NCBI RefSeq assembly: GCF_001468285.1
Contig: NZ_LNSB01000039.1
Span: forward strand, 1 to 52,403
DNA length: 52,403 bases
From: Sphingopyxis sp. HIX
Lineage (GTDB): Bacteria > Pseudomonadota > Alphaproteobacteria > Sphingomonadales > Sphingomonadaceae
Direction of reading: 5' to 3'
This document shows, piece by piece, positions 34,581 through 45,419 of the stretch. Numbering within the stretch: the first letter of the stretch is position 1; each line of letters begins with the position of its first letter. Made by a program: the position numbers and the translations under genes. The notes below the pieces were generated by a model that ran no database searches, was not told the origin of the DNA, and saw nothing but the letters and a program-made list of their open reading frames with translations.

Positions 34581-35061
34581 GCGCCACGGGCATGGGCGGT
34601 GCAGGGGCGTCGGGGGCCGCCGCATCCTCCGCCGCCTGCCGCGCCGCAGCCAGCCCGACTTCGCGCACGATCTTCGGCAGGCGATGGCTTTCGAGACCCC
34701 TGCCCCAGTCCGCGCTCACTTCCACGGCGTCCGGCCCCGCGGGCCCGACCAGCACATCGATCGTGCGCCCCTCATGCTCGATCGCAAAGGAGACGCCGTT
34801 GAGCCCACGGCGCAGCGGGCGCTTCGCCGCCGCCTCGCACCGGCCCTCGCAGCGCGCGAAGTCGGCGGTCGCGCTCTCGTCGCCGCGATCGAGCGAGACT
34901 TCCATGCCCCGCAGTCGGCCGTTCTCGGCGTCGGGTGCAACATTGCCGTAGACGCCCGCGGGGATGCGCCAGCCATCCTTGCCCGTCTCGGCCGGATCGC
35001 TCCTTTCGCTGCAACCGGCGGTGAACAGCAGGACAAGGCCGAGCAGCGCGACCGCCCTCAT
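34543..35061 (-). CDS. Hypothetical lipoprotein (172 aa)
   Basis: A 172-residue protein whose N-terminus [17 protein letters not shown] ends in a lipobox (TAGC), so it should be lipidated. The mature part has the segments YGNVAPDAENGRLRGMEVSL, FARCEGRC (two Cys), and FAIEHEGRTIDVLV, with a tail rich in Ala and Pro. No known domain was recognised. It begins in the stop of the SRPBCC gene (ATGA-like overlap) and so belongs to the same operon; it ends inside the last codons of the convergent holin gene (38-base overlap). Confidence 0.75.
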   Translation of the reverse strand: MRAVALLGLVLLFTAGCSERSDPAETGKDGWRIPAGVYGNVAPDAENGRLRGMEVSLDRGDESATADFARCEGRCEAAAKRPLRRGLNGVSFAIEHEGRTIDVLVGPAGPDAVEVSADWGRGLESHRLPKIVREVGLAAARQAAEDAAAPDAPAPPMPVAPSSPPPLPSPTP

Positions 35062-35545
35062 GCGCCCCGCACCTTCGCTTCGACCACCGCGGCGAGATTC
35101 GCCAGTGACGAGTTCAGCCCCTCGACATGGTCCTTCGCCGAAATCCCCGGCGGCACCTGATGCGCGTCGATCGTCACCAGCGTCCCGCCGCCCTGTCGCG
35201 ACAGATACCAGTGCATCGCCATCGTCCCCGAAAAGCGCGGGTCGTCCGACACGAATTCGACTTCCCAGACGATCAGCCTCCCGTCGTCGAGGATCGGGAT
35301 ATGCACCTCGACCACGTCGCTGTCGTCGTCGCTCTTGGTTTCGACATCGGCATCGTCGAAGGTCAGCCGCATCAGGAAGCCGCCCCCGGCGACCAGCTCG
35401 ACATGCTCGAATTCGCCCGTCGCCCCCTCGGGCGGCAACCAGCGCGCGAGCAGATCGGCGCTGGTAAACGCCGCGAAGACGTCGACCAGCGGCGCCGCGA
35501 TCAGCCGCTCGGCATGATCGGTACGCCGCGTCTTCTTGGTGGGTT

Positions 35546-35549
<4 letters not shown>
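35058..35549 (-). CDS. SRPBCC / AHSA1 family protein
   Basis: A 163-residue helix-grip protein of the activator-of-Hsp90-homologue (AHSA1/SRPBCC) type. It shows [30 protein letters not shown], the WLPPEGATG loop and the C-terminal helix region ([29 protein letters not shown]). The fold has a deep ligand pocket; ligands of bacterial members are mostly unknown. The start is a TTG that overlaps the alaS stop in TTGA, so the protein is translated by coupling to alaS. The next gene starts inside its stop. Confidence 0.88.
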
Positions 35550-38194
<2,645 letters not shown>

Positions 38195-38254
38195 GCGCGC
38201 GATCTAGTGCGCTACGCGGCTTTTCTCAAGCGCGATGCTTGGTTGAACCCACAC

Positions 38255-38998
38255 CTAGCGCTGGCAGAGCCGGTTGAGCTCCTCGTCGCTATAGCCGGCC
38301 TCGTCGATCAGCGCCTGCGAGACATAGCGTACGTCATATTGCGAGATCTTGTAGACCCCGGTCCGCTCGCGATAGAGCAGCAGCCCGCCGCAGGTTCCGG
38401 CGATCCCCTCGTGGCTGCTGATCACCGCGAAAAAGGCATAGGCGCCGGGATAGGCGGCATCCTCGGGATTGTTGAGCCAGCCGTCGAGCCGCACGCTGAA
38501 CGCGCCCGGCCCCGTCTGGTGCATCTTGGCTTCCTCGCTGAAGCGATTCATCTCGGCCGTGGTCGCCTCCAGCGCAGGGTCCATCATCCTGGCCAGTTCG
38601 GCGCCGTTGCCCGCGTCGAGATAATCGACGAATTTCTCGGCGAAACTCGTCGCCGCGGTGACTTCGGCCGGGCTCGCCTTCCAGTCGGCGGGCACGGGCT
38701 TGTACGGATCGGTCGCGGGGTCGAAGCAGGCGAAATTCTGGCGGAAATCCTTGATCACCGTGACGCCGCGTTCGACGTCGATCTGGTTGTCGAAATAATA
38801 GCGTCCGAAGCGCACCTTGAGCGCGCCGCAGCGCTGCGTCGCGAGCAGCTTGATACGGTCGATGGTGGGGTCATACTGGTCGGCGTCGATGACCGCGACG
38901 GTCGCGACGAAACCCTTGCCGGGCACCGGCGCCAGCTTGATCTCGGGCTGGCCGGCCGCCGCCGCCAGCATCGCCAGTGCCATCATCGCCATCGTCAT
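38255..38998 (-). CDS. Hypothetical exported protein (247 aa), related to the next gene
   Basis: A secreted protein with a hydrophobic N-terminal segment (MAMMALAMLAAAAG). The C-terminal half (about 125-247) has an LDGWLNNPED, YPGAYAFFAVI, CGGLLLYRERTGVYKIS pattern that parallels the neighbouring gene (LQWYLDPP, PGLYAAFDF, CGYVVVHRAAPGAAFVV), so the two are probably distant tandem duplicates. The N-terminal domain (about 20-110) has VRFGRYYFDNQIDVERGV and is unique. Cysteines are present in both parts. No known family is certain; DUF4019-like is a weak guess. The start at 38998 has GGGGGA upstream. Confidence 0.78.
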   Translation of the reverse strand: MTMAMMALAMLAAAAGQPEIKLAPVPGKGFVATVAVIDADQYDPTIDRIKLLATQRCGALKVRFGRYYFDNQIDVERGVTVIKDFRQNFACFDPATDPYKPVPADWKASPAEVTAATSFAEKFVDYLDAGNGAELARMMDPALEATTAEMNRFSEEAKMHQTGPGAFSVRLDGWLNNPEDAAYPGAYAFFAVISSHEGIAGTCGGLLLYRERTGVYKISQYDVRYVSQALIDEAGYSDEELNRLCQR

Positions 38999-39097
38999 TC
39001 CCCCACCGGAAGCCGCCGGGTGGTGGCGACGCACGGACCTTGCCGCGGCGTGTGGGGCGCGGCAAGCCGAATTTCCTTGGGTTTCGGCGCGGCCGGA

Positions 39098-39688
39098 TCA
39101 GACCGCGGTCGCGATGCCCTTGCCGAGATAACAGGGCAGCTGGCGCAGCACATCGGCCTTGGGCACGCCGTCCTCGATCAGCTCGGGCGGCACGATCGAC
39201 ACATTGCTGCTCGCGACGACAAAGGCTGCGCCCGGCGCCGCGCGGTGAACGACGACATAGCCGCAGTCCATCGTCCCGTCGGCGCGGTCGCCGCGAAAGT
39301 CGAACGCCGCATACAGGCCAGGCGTCTGCGTCGGCGGGTCGAGATACCATTGCAGGCGCAGGATGCGGATGCGGCCGTCGGTCCACAGCCCGTCCTGCTT
39401 GCGCAGATTGCCCTCCCATTCGAGCCGCGGCGTCGCCGCCTGCCGCGTCAGGCTGAGCATCGCATAAGCGGCCGCGAAATCGCGCTTTTCGAGCGCGAGC
39501 GTATAGTCGGACAATCGCGCCATCGCGGCGCTTTCGTCATCCGGGGTCGGCGCGAAGATCGCCTTGCCGAACGTCTCGACACTGCGCTCGACCGTAGGGT
39601 CGAGGGCGGCGGGCTCGGCGACGGCGGGTGCCGCCGGGCCGAGTGCCAACAGGAGCGCCGCGACGAAGGATATGCGGTTAGAAGACAA
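39098..39688 (-). CDS. Hypothetical exported protein (196 aa), related to the neighbour
   Basis: A 196-residue protein with a clear signal peptide (FVAALLLALGPAAPAVAEPA). The body has RLSDYTLALEKRDFAAAYAML, then an LEWEG, LQWYLDPP, PGLYAAFDFRG, CGYVVVHR pattern that parallels the C-terminal half of the gene at 38255-38998. Two cysteines (CGY, QLPCYL) are conserved between the two. Family DUF4019-like is possible; no catalytic motif is seen. It begins inside the tail of the GST gene (11-base overlap), so it is probably translated with it. Confidence 0.78.
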   Translation of the reverse strand: MSSNRISFVAALLLALGPAAPAVAEPAALDPTVERSVETFGKAIFAPTPDDESAAMARLSDYTLALEKRDFAAAYAMLSLTRQAATPRLEWEGNLRKQDGLWTDGRIRILRLQWYLDPPTQTPGLYAAFDFRGDRADGTMDCGYVVVHRAAPGAAFVVASSNVSIVPPELIEDGVPKADVLRQLPCYLGKGIATAV

Positions 39689-40301
39689 AATACGCCCCGC
39701 CCTTTTCGCGCGCCGCCTGCCACGCCGGACGCGCGTGCATCGCCGCGACGAAGGCCGCGAGCTTGGGATAGGGCGCGGCGCCGCCCATCGCGGCGACCTC
39801 GGCGGGGAAACTCAGCATGATGTCCGCCGCCGACAGGCTGTCGCCGATGAAATGGCCGCTGTCGCCGAGCTCGCCTTCGAGATAGGCGAAGTGCGCGCCC
39901 AGCTGTTCGTCGATGCGCGGCTTGACCGGGGCGGCGGCGTCGCCGAGGCGGCCCAAGTAGATGTTGAGCAGGATCGGGGTCATCGCCGATCCCTCGGCGA
40001 AATGGATGAGTTCGAGGTGGCGGACGTGGTCGTCGGTGCCGCGCGCCGGGACGAGCGCCTCGCCGCCGTAATTTTCGCACAGATATTCGGCGATCGCGCC
40101 CGATTCCTGGATCACCCGTCCCGCGTCTTCGAGCAGCGGCGATTTGCCGAGCGGATGGACCGCCTTGAGTTCGGGCGGCGCGAGGTTGGTCACGGCGTCG
40201 CGCTGATAATGTTTGATCTCGTACGGCGCGCCGAGTTCCTCGAGCAGCCACAGGATGCGCTGCGAACGGCTGTTGTTGAGGTGGTGGACGATCAGGCTCA
40301 T
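39678..40301 (-). CDS. Glutathione S-transferase
   Basis: A 207-residue protein with an N-terminal thioredoxin fold (about 1-80): SLIVHHLNNSRSQRILWLLEEL, with a serine after NN as the probable glutathione-activating residue, the cis-proline segment GKSPLL, and VIQESGAIAEYL with the ES that binds glutathione. The all-helical C-terminal domain has FIGDSLSAADIMLSFP (N-capping box). It conjugates or reduces hydrophobic electrophiles; the subgroup (Ser-type, similar to maize Gtt2-like/beta) cannot be fixed. The 3' end overlaps the downstream exported protein by 11 bases, and the ureohydrolase is 13 bases upstream. Confidence 0.92.
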   Translation of the reverse strand: MSLIVHHLNNSRSQRILWLLEELGAPYEIKHYQRDAVTNLAPPELKAVHPLGKSPLLEDAGRVIQESGAIAEYLCENYGGEALVPARGTDDHVRHLELIHFAEGSAMTPILLNIYLGRLGDAAAPVKPRIDEQLGAHFAYLEGELGDSGHFIGDSLSAADIMLSFPAEVAAMGGAAPYPKLAAFVAAMHARPAWQAAREKGGAYFVF

Positions 40302-40313
40302 CGGCTCTCTCCT

Positions 40314-41129
40314 TTATCCGGTACAGGGTCCGTTGCGGTCGATCAGCGCCGCGAGTTCGCGCACCAGCTTGGCGCCGAGGATCGCGGTGACATCGCCGCT
40401 GTCGCGGCCGGGATGATGTTCGACGATGTCGGCGCCGACGATCGGCGCGGTCTGCTTGTGGAGGATGGCGAGAAGCTCGCGCACCGTCAGCCCTCCGGGC
40501 TCGGGGTGCGCGACGCCGGGCGCCGCCGACGGGTCGATCCCGTCCATGTCGATCGAGATGTAGAGCGGACCTTCAAGCGCCGGCACCGCGTCGGGGGTAA
40601 AGCCCGCCATCGGGATAATCTCGACCCCGAAGCGCCCGGCCTGTTCGCGGCAATGGCGGGTGAGCGTGCGAATGCCGACCTGCACCAGCCGCTTGGCATG
40701 GCCGCCGTCGTAGATGCGCGCGAAAGGCGAGGCGTGGCTGCGCGGATTGCCCCCGAAATCATTGTAAAGGTCGGGGTGCGCATCTATATGAAGGATGTTC
40801 ACCGGGCCGAAACAGGCGGCCGCGGCCTCGACGAGCGGCAGGGTCACGGCATGGTCGCCGCCGAGCGCGAGCGGAACTTCACCATCTTCACATATATAAG
40901 CGACGTGGCGGCGGATCATCGCGTCGTCGCGCGACGTGTCTTCGGTCAGCGCGAGGTCGCCGTCGTCGGCGAAGGCGATGTCGGTGCCGAGCTCGGGGCC
41001 GAGTTCGCTCGCCATATTGCCGCGGTCGCTCCATAGCTGCGCGCGGATCGCGGCGGGCCCTGCGGCGGCGCCGCGCTCGAAGCTGCTGTTGACGTCGGTG
41101 GGCAGGCCGAAGAGGCGGATCGCGGGCAT
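40314..41129 (-). CDS. Ureohydrolase (agmatinase / arginase family)
   Basis: A 271-residue Mn2+-dependent hydrolase that releases urea from a guanidino substrate. The metal motifs are GGDHAVT, HIDAHPDLYNDF and SIDMDGIDPSAAPGVAHPEPGG, the three conserved blocks of arginase, agmatinase, guanidinobutyrase and formiminoglutamase, and all metal ligands are present. The substrate residues do not settle which amine is used; agmatinase or guanidino-acid use is most likely in sphingomonads. The start at 41129 (MPAIRLFG) matches the usual beginning; ATGs at 41150, 41159 and a GTG/ATG at 41204 are in frame. The gene is 12 bases from the GST. Confidence 0.9.
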   Translation of the reverse strand: MPAIRLFGLPTDVNSSFERGAAAGPAAIRAQLWSDRGNMASELGPELGTDIAFADDGDLALTEDTSRDDAMIRRHVAYICEDGEVPLALGGDHAVTLPLVEAAAACFGPVNILHIDAHPDLYNDFGGNPRSHASPFARIYDGGHAKRLVQVGIRTLTRHCREQAGRFGVEIIPMAGFTPDAVPALEGPLYISIDMDGIDPSAAPGVAHPEPGGLTVRELLAILHKQTAPIVGADIVEHHPGRDSGDVTAILGAKLVRELAALIDRNGPCTG

Positions 41130-41268
41130 CGCCCTTCTGTAGCCGCTCATAAGGGTCATGCAAGACCAAGGGGTCGCGCAAGACCGAGGACCGCGCAAGG
41201 CCAACGGCGGGCGGGCCGGTCCGCGAGAGGGTCGGACCTGAGGGGCAAGGAACCCGCCGCCGTTGGTG

Positions 41269-41294
41269 GGCCGGCCCGCGGGGGCAGGCCGGCC
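41269..41294 (-). terminator. Candidate recA terminator hairpin
   Basis: GGCCGGCC at 41269-41276 and 41287-41294 form an 8-bp stem with a 10-base loop, 8 bases past the recA stop. A further 10-bp pair (41201-41210 with 41257-41266) lies just beyond. There is no T run, so this is a structural guess. Confidence 0.35.
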
Positions 41295-41301
41295 GAGGCT
41301 A

Positions 41302-42378
41302 TCAGTCGTCGTCGCCCTCGTCGTCGGGGCCGGCCATCATTTCTTCGGCCACCGCGTCGGTGCGGCTGCGGATCGCGGCTTCGAGCCGTTCGCGCAGTTC
41401 GGGATTCTCGGTCAGGAAGGTCTTGGCGTTCTCGCGGCCCTGCCCGATGCGGATCGAATCATAGCTGAACCAGGCGCCCGATTTCTCGACGAGCCCGGCC
41501 TTGACGCCGATGTCGAGGATCTCGCCGATCTTCGAAATGCCCTGGCCGTACATGATGTCGAATTCGACCTGCTTGAACGGCGGCGCGACCTTGTTCTTGA
41601 CGACCTTGACCCGCGTGGTGTTGCCGACGATCTCGTCGCCATTCTTGATCTGGCCGGTGCGGCGGATGTCGAGACGGACCGACGCGTAAAATTTGAGCGC
41701 GTTGCCGCCGGTCGTGGTCTCGGGATTGCCGTACATCACGCCGATCTTCATGCGCAGCTGGTTGATGAAGATCACCATGCAGCGCGAGCGGCTGATCGAG
41801 CCGGTGAGCTTGCGCAGCGACTGCGACATCAGGCGCGCCTGCAGCCCGACGTGGCTGTCGCCCATCTCGCCCTCGATTTCGGCGCGCGGGACGAGCGCCG
41901 CGACCGAGTCGACGACGAGCACGTCGATCGCGTTCGAACGCACGAGCGTGTCGACGATTTCGAGCGCCTGTTCGCCGGTGTCGGGCTGCGACACGATGAG
42001 TTCGTCGATGTTGACCCCGAGCTTGCGGGCATAGACCGGGTCGAGCGCATGTTCGGCATCGACGAAGGCGACGGTGCCGCCGGTCTTCTGCGCCTCGGCG
42101 AGCGTGTGCAGCGCCAGCGTGGTCTTGCCCGAGCTTTCGGGGCCGTAGATTTCGATGACGCGGCCGCGCGGCAGGCCGCCGACCCCGAGCGCGATGTCGA
42201 GCCCGAGCGATCCGGTCGAGATCGCCTCGACCTGCATCGCTTCCTTCTGGCCCAATTTCATTACCGAGCCCTTGCCGAAGGCGCGATCGATCTGCGCCAA
42301 GGCGGCGTCGAGCGCCTTCTGCCTGTCCGAGCTATTCACTGATTTCCCCGATTCCACGAGTGACAATTGACCGGCCAT
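41302..42378 (-). CDS. recA: Recombinase RecA
   Basis: A 358-residue DNA strand-exchange protein that also activates LexA cleavage. It shows the Walker A loop GPESSGKT (residues 79-86), the [11 protein letters not shown] (L-motif) region, [41 protein letters not shown] with loop L2, and the acidic tail ending DDEGDDD. The length and start ([10 protein letters not shown]) are normal for alphaproteobacteria. Upstream at 42455-42469 is a GTTC-N7-GTTC LexA box, so it is damage-inducible. It is flanked by a long hairpin upstream. Confidence 0.98.
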   Translation of the reverse strand: MAGQLSLVESGKSVNSSDRQKALDAALAQIDRAFGKGSVMKLGQKEAMQVEAISTGSLGLDIALGVGGLPRGRVIEIYGPESSGKTTLALHTLAEAQKTGGTVAFVDAEHALDPVYARKLGVNIDELIVSQPDTGEQALEIVDTLVRSNAIDVLVVDSVAALVPRAEIEGEMGDSHVGLQARLMSQSLRKLTGSISRSRCMVIFINQLRMKIGVMYGNPETTTGGNALKFYASVRLDIRRTGQIKNGDEIVGNTTRVKVVKNKVAPPFKQVEFDIMYGQGISKIGEILDIGVKAGLVEKSGAWFSYDSIRIGQGRENAKTFLTENPELRERLEAAIRSRTDAVAEEMMAGPDDEGDDD

Positions 42379-42454
42379 GACCGTCCCTTTCCTGCTCTAT
42401 CGCGAAGGCAGAAGCATCGCAACGCCGGACCTGTGTACATCGTTTGTTCTCATG

Positions 42455-42469
42455 GAACAAGATGGGAAC
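42455..42469 (-). promoter_or_regulatory. LexA (SOS) box of recA
   Basis: On the minus strand the sequence reads GTTC, seven bases, GTTC (GTTCCCATCTTGTTC), the direct-repeat LexA box typical of alphaproteobacteria. It lies 77 bases upstream of the recA start, in an A/T-richer promoter patch. Confidence 0.9.
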
Positions 42470-42486
42470 AAAAATTATTTATAGCG

Positions 42487-42597
42487 GTCGCCCCCGCGCA
42501 GGCGGGGCCGCTGGCCGCCTGCGCAACGAGGCCGAACAAGGCCGATTGCGGCCGTGTCGGGAGGCACGTGACTCCCGGCACCCTGCGCGGGGGCGAC
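42487..42597. repeat. Inverted repeat upstream of recA, family G
   Basis: The arms GTCGCCCCCGCGCAGG (42487-42502) and its exact reverse complement (42582-42597) are 16 bases each. The interior holds GGCGGGGCCGCTGG, and the right half TCCCGGCACCCTGCGCGGG. It ends 3 bases from the response regulator stop, so it may be that gene's terminator. Confidence 0.8.
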
Positions 42598-42600
42598 GAA

Positions 42601-42954
42601 TCATTCTGGGCCGAAAAATCCGCCCAGCACCGCCTCGATCTCGTTCAGCCGGAACGGCTTCGACACCAGCTTGCGGTGCGCGTGCGCGGGGGGAATCACG
42701 TCGCCGCCGCCCGAGGTGAAGGCAAAGGGGATATCGCGCGCCGCCAGCGCGTCGGCGACGGGCCAGCCCTTGGCGTCGCCGAGGTTGATGTCGATCAGCG
42801 CGCCGTCGATCCGCCCGTCGGCGATCGCCGCGAGCGCATCCTCGACGCTCGCCGCCTGCGCGGGTTCGGGATAGCCGAGCGCGTCGAACATGTCGGCGAG
42901 CATCATGCCGATCAGCACATCGTCCTCGACGAGCAAGATGCGCCGATCAGCCAT
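42601..42954 (-). CDS. Stand-alone receiver-domain response regulator
   Basis: A 117-residue receiver (REC) domain with no output domain. The acidic pocket is EDD (residues 10-12), the phospho-acceptor is Asp55 in GALIDINLG, the T/S is in FTSGGG (about 80-81) and the lysine is Lys99 in VSKPF. It begins inside the last codons of the CckA gene (8-base overlap), so the two are translated together. It may take phosphate from CckA or act as a sink or adapter; no partner output protein is near. Single-domain regulators of this kind in alphaproteobacteria include CpdR and DivK, but the sequence does not settle which. Confidence 0.92.
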   Translation of the reverse strand: MADRRILLVEDDVLIGMMLADMFDALGYPEPAQAASVEDALAAIADGRIDGALIDINLGDAKGWPVADALAARDIPFAFTSGGGDVIPPAHAHRKLVSKPFRLNEIEAVLGGFFGPE

Positions 42955-45397
42955 GCGCGGCGGCCCGCTGCGCCGCCGCGTCGAGCGCTGCAGACGTCGC
43001 CTCGGTCAATTGCGCGACCGAAAAGGGTTTGGGCAGGAAAGACACATGATCAATATCGATCGACTGGCGCAATTGTTCCTCGGCATAGCCCGACATGAAT
43101 AAAACAGGCACGTCGGGACGCTGCCCGCGCAGGATGCGGACCATCGCGGGACCGTCCATCGTCGGCATCATCACGTCGCTCAGGATCAGGTCGACCTTGT
43201 CCATCTTGCCGAAGCGTTCGATCCCCTCCTCGCCCTGCGACGCGGTGACGACGGTATAGCCCGCGCGGGTCAGCGCGCGCTCGGCGACCGCGCGCACCAT
43301 GTCCTCGTCCTCGACGAGCAGGATGGTGCCGGTGCCCCACTGGCTCTTCTTGGGCTTGGGCGGCGGCGGCGCGGCGAGGGGGGCATCCTTTTCGGCGCGG
43401 TGGACGGGGAGGTAGATGGTGAAGCTCGCCCCCCCGCCCGGCTTGCTGTCGGCGAAGATGAAACCCGCCGACTGCTTGATGATGCCATAGACGGTCGAGA
43501 GGCCGAGCCCGGTGCCCTTGCCGACGTCCTTGGTGGTGAAGAAGGGCTCGAAAATCTTGGGCAGCACGTCGGCGGGGATGCCGCTGCCGGTGTCGCTGAC
43601 CTTGAGCGCGCTATAATCGGCGGGGGGCATGATGTCGCTGCCCATCGCGCGGACTTCCGCCGCGCTGACCGGATAAGTCTCCATCGTCAGCGTGCCGTGC
43701 CCGCCCATCGCGTCGCGCGCATTGACCGCGAGGTTGACGATCACCTGCTCGAGCTGGCCGGGGTCGGCGCGCACCGCGCCCAGCCCGCGCCCGTGGCGCA
43801 CCGACAATTGCACCGAGTCGCCGATCAGGCGCTTCAAAAGGTGTGACACCTCCGAAATCACATCGGGCAGCTGCAGGATTTGCGGCCGCAAGGTCTGCTG
43901 GCGCGAGAAGGCGAGCAATTGCCGCGTCAGGCTGGCGGCGCGGTTGGCGTTGCTGCGGATCTGCTGGATGTCGTCATAGTCGCTGTCGCCGGGCGTATGC
44001 CGCATCAGCATCAGGTCGCAGCTGCCGAGCACCGCGGTCAGGATATTGTTGAAATCGTGCGCGACGCCGCCGGCGAGCTGGCCGACCGCCTGCATCTTCG
44101 ACGCCTGCGCGACCTGGCGCTTCAGGCGCGATTCCTCGCTCGAATCCTTGAGGCTCAGCAGCACCGCCGCCTCGCCGAGCCCGCGCACCCCGACCACGCG
44201 CATCGACACCGGCTCGTCGCCCTGTCCCGCGAGGCGGATCGACAGGTCGCCGCCGACCTGCTGGCCGGTGCTGTGGCGGCGCACCATGTCGGCGAGCGGG
44301 CCCTTGTCCTCGGTGACGACGATATCGCCGGGATAGCGCGGCATCTTCGCCTCGCTCAGCCCGGCGGCGCGGACGAAGGCGCGGTTCATGTAGAGGAAAC
44401 GCCCGTCACGATCGACCATCGCGAGCCCGACGGGCAGCAGCGACAGCAGGGTCTCGACATAGGTCTGCGCCGTGCCGCGGTCGGCGACGCCGATCTCCTC
44501 GTCGATCAGCGCGAGCAGCATCGGGCCGTGGCTGTCGGCGGGGATCAGCGGGATCTGGATCAGCCGCACCGGCGGCGCGCGCTCGCCCTCGCGCCCGAAA
44601 TAGAGCGTGCCGGCATCGTCGAGGCGCAGCAGCGGCGCGACGTCGCGCCCGGCATAGTGGCTGGCATCGCCCTCGCCGAGCGCGCGGAGCAGGAAGGCCT
44701 GATTGGCGACGCGCAGCCGCCCCTCGGCGCTGACCAGCGCGGCCATCACCCCCGCCTGCGCCAGCGTGCGCCCTGCGGGGCCGTCGAGATGGCGGCTGAT
44801 CTCGGTCACCAGGTCGAGCCGCTCGACCGCCGAGAAGCGCCACACCAGATAATCTTCGGAGAGGCCGGTGCGCAGCACCTGCGCGCTCAGATGCAGCGTG
44901 CCGACCGCGAGTTCGTCGACATGGCCCTCGCCGTCGCGCCATGCGGCGCGGCCGGCGTTCTTGAGCAGCTCGGCGCCGCGTCCTTCGAGCGGCAGCCCCG
45001 GCGGGGTGACGAAGCCGCCCATCCAGGTCGCGAACAGATCGTTGGCGCAGACGAGCCGCCCCGCGCGATCGGTGATCGCGACCGCGATATCGTCATGATC
45101 GACCGCGGTGCGCAGCATCGTCCAGTCGGGAAGCGCAGCGTCGCCAGCGACGGCGGCGGGAAAGAGACGGCGGAAGAGGATCACACCGCCCGCGGCGAGC
45201 GCGAGGCCGCCGAGGAAACCCGCGGCGAGTACCGCGTCGCGCGTCGCCCAGAAGAGCAGCCCGACCGAGAGGAGCGCCAGCCCGGCGAGCAGCGCCGCAT
45301 CGAGGCGCGACAGCCCGCCCGGAATCGGCACGACCGCGCCCGAACCCGCCCCCCTGCCGATGTCGGGATCAGCGGAAGGCAGGCTCGTCGCGGTCAA
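42947..45397 (-). CDS. cckA: Hybrid histidine kinase CckA-like
   Basis: An 816-residue kinase. Two membrane helices lie at about 33-50 and 54-75, PAS-like domains at about 95-200 and 310-425, the HisKA domain has H447 in GGVAHDFNN with the SLTRQLLAFSRQQTLRPQ block typical of CckA, and the HATPase domain has VNARDAMGG, SDTGSGIP and GTGLGLSTVYGI. A C-terminal receiver domain has Asp741 (DVMMPTMDG) and Lys790. CckA passes phosphate through ChpT to CtrA and CpdR to control cell cycle, motility and, in related bacteria, gene transfer agents. The start is TTG at 45397; no in-frame ATG or GTG precedes the membrane helices. Confidence 0.94.
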   Translation of the reverse strand: MTATSLPSADPDIGRGAGSGAVVPIPGGLSRLDAALLAGLALLSVGLLFWATRDAVLAAGFLGGLALAAGGVILFRRLFPAAVAGDAALPDWTMLRTAVDHDDIAVAITDRAGRLVCANDLFATWMGGFVTPPGLPLEGRGAELLKNAGRAAWRDGEGHVDELAVGTLHLSAQVLRTGLSEDYLVWRFSAVERLDLVTEISRHLDGPAGRTLAQAGVMAALVSAEGRLRVANQAFLLRALGEGDASHYAGRDVAPLLRLDDAGTLYFGREGERAPPVRLIQIPLIPADSHGPMLLALIDEEIGVADRGTAQTYVETLLSLLPVGLAMVDRDGRFLYMNRAFVRAAGLSEAKMPRYPGDIVVTEDKGPLADMVRRHSTGQQVGGDLSIRLAGQGDEPVSMRVVGVRGLGEAAVLLSLKDSSEESRLKRQVAQASKMQAVGQLAGGVAHDFNNILTAVLGSCDLMLMRHTPGDSDYDDIQQIRSNANRAASLTRQLLAFSRQQTLRPQILQLPDVISEVSHLLKRLIGDSVQLSVRHGRGLGAVRADPGQLEQVIVNLAVNARDAMGGHGTLTMETYPVSAAEVRAMGSDIMPPADYSALKVSDTGSGIPADVLPKIFEPFFTTKDVGKGTGLGLSTVYGIIKQSAGFIFADSKPGGGASFTIYLPVHRAEKDAPLAAPPPPKPKKSQWGTGTILLVEDEDMVRAVAERALTRAGYTVVTASQGEEGIERFGKMDKVDLILSDVMMPTMDGPAMVRILRGQRPDVPVLFMSGYAEEQLRQSIDIDHVSFLPKPFSVAQLTEATSAALDAAAQRAAAHG

Positions 45398-45419
45398 TGC
45401 GGAACTTTCTACTCGGGCG

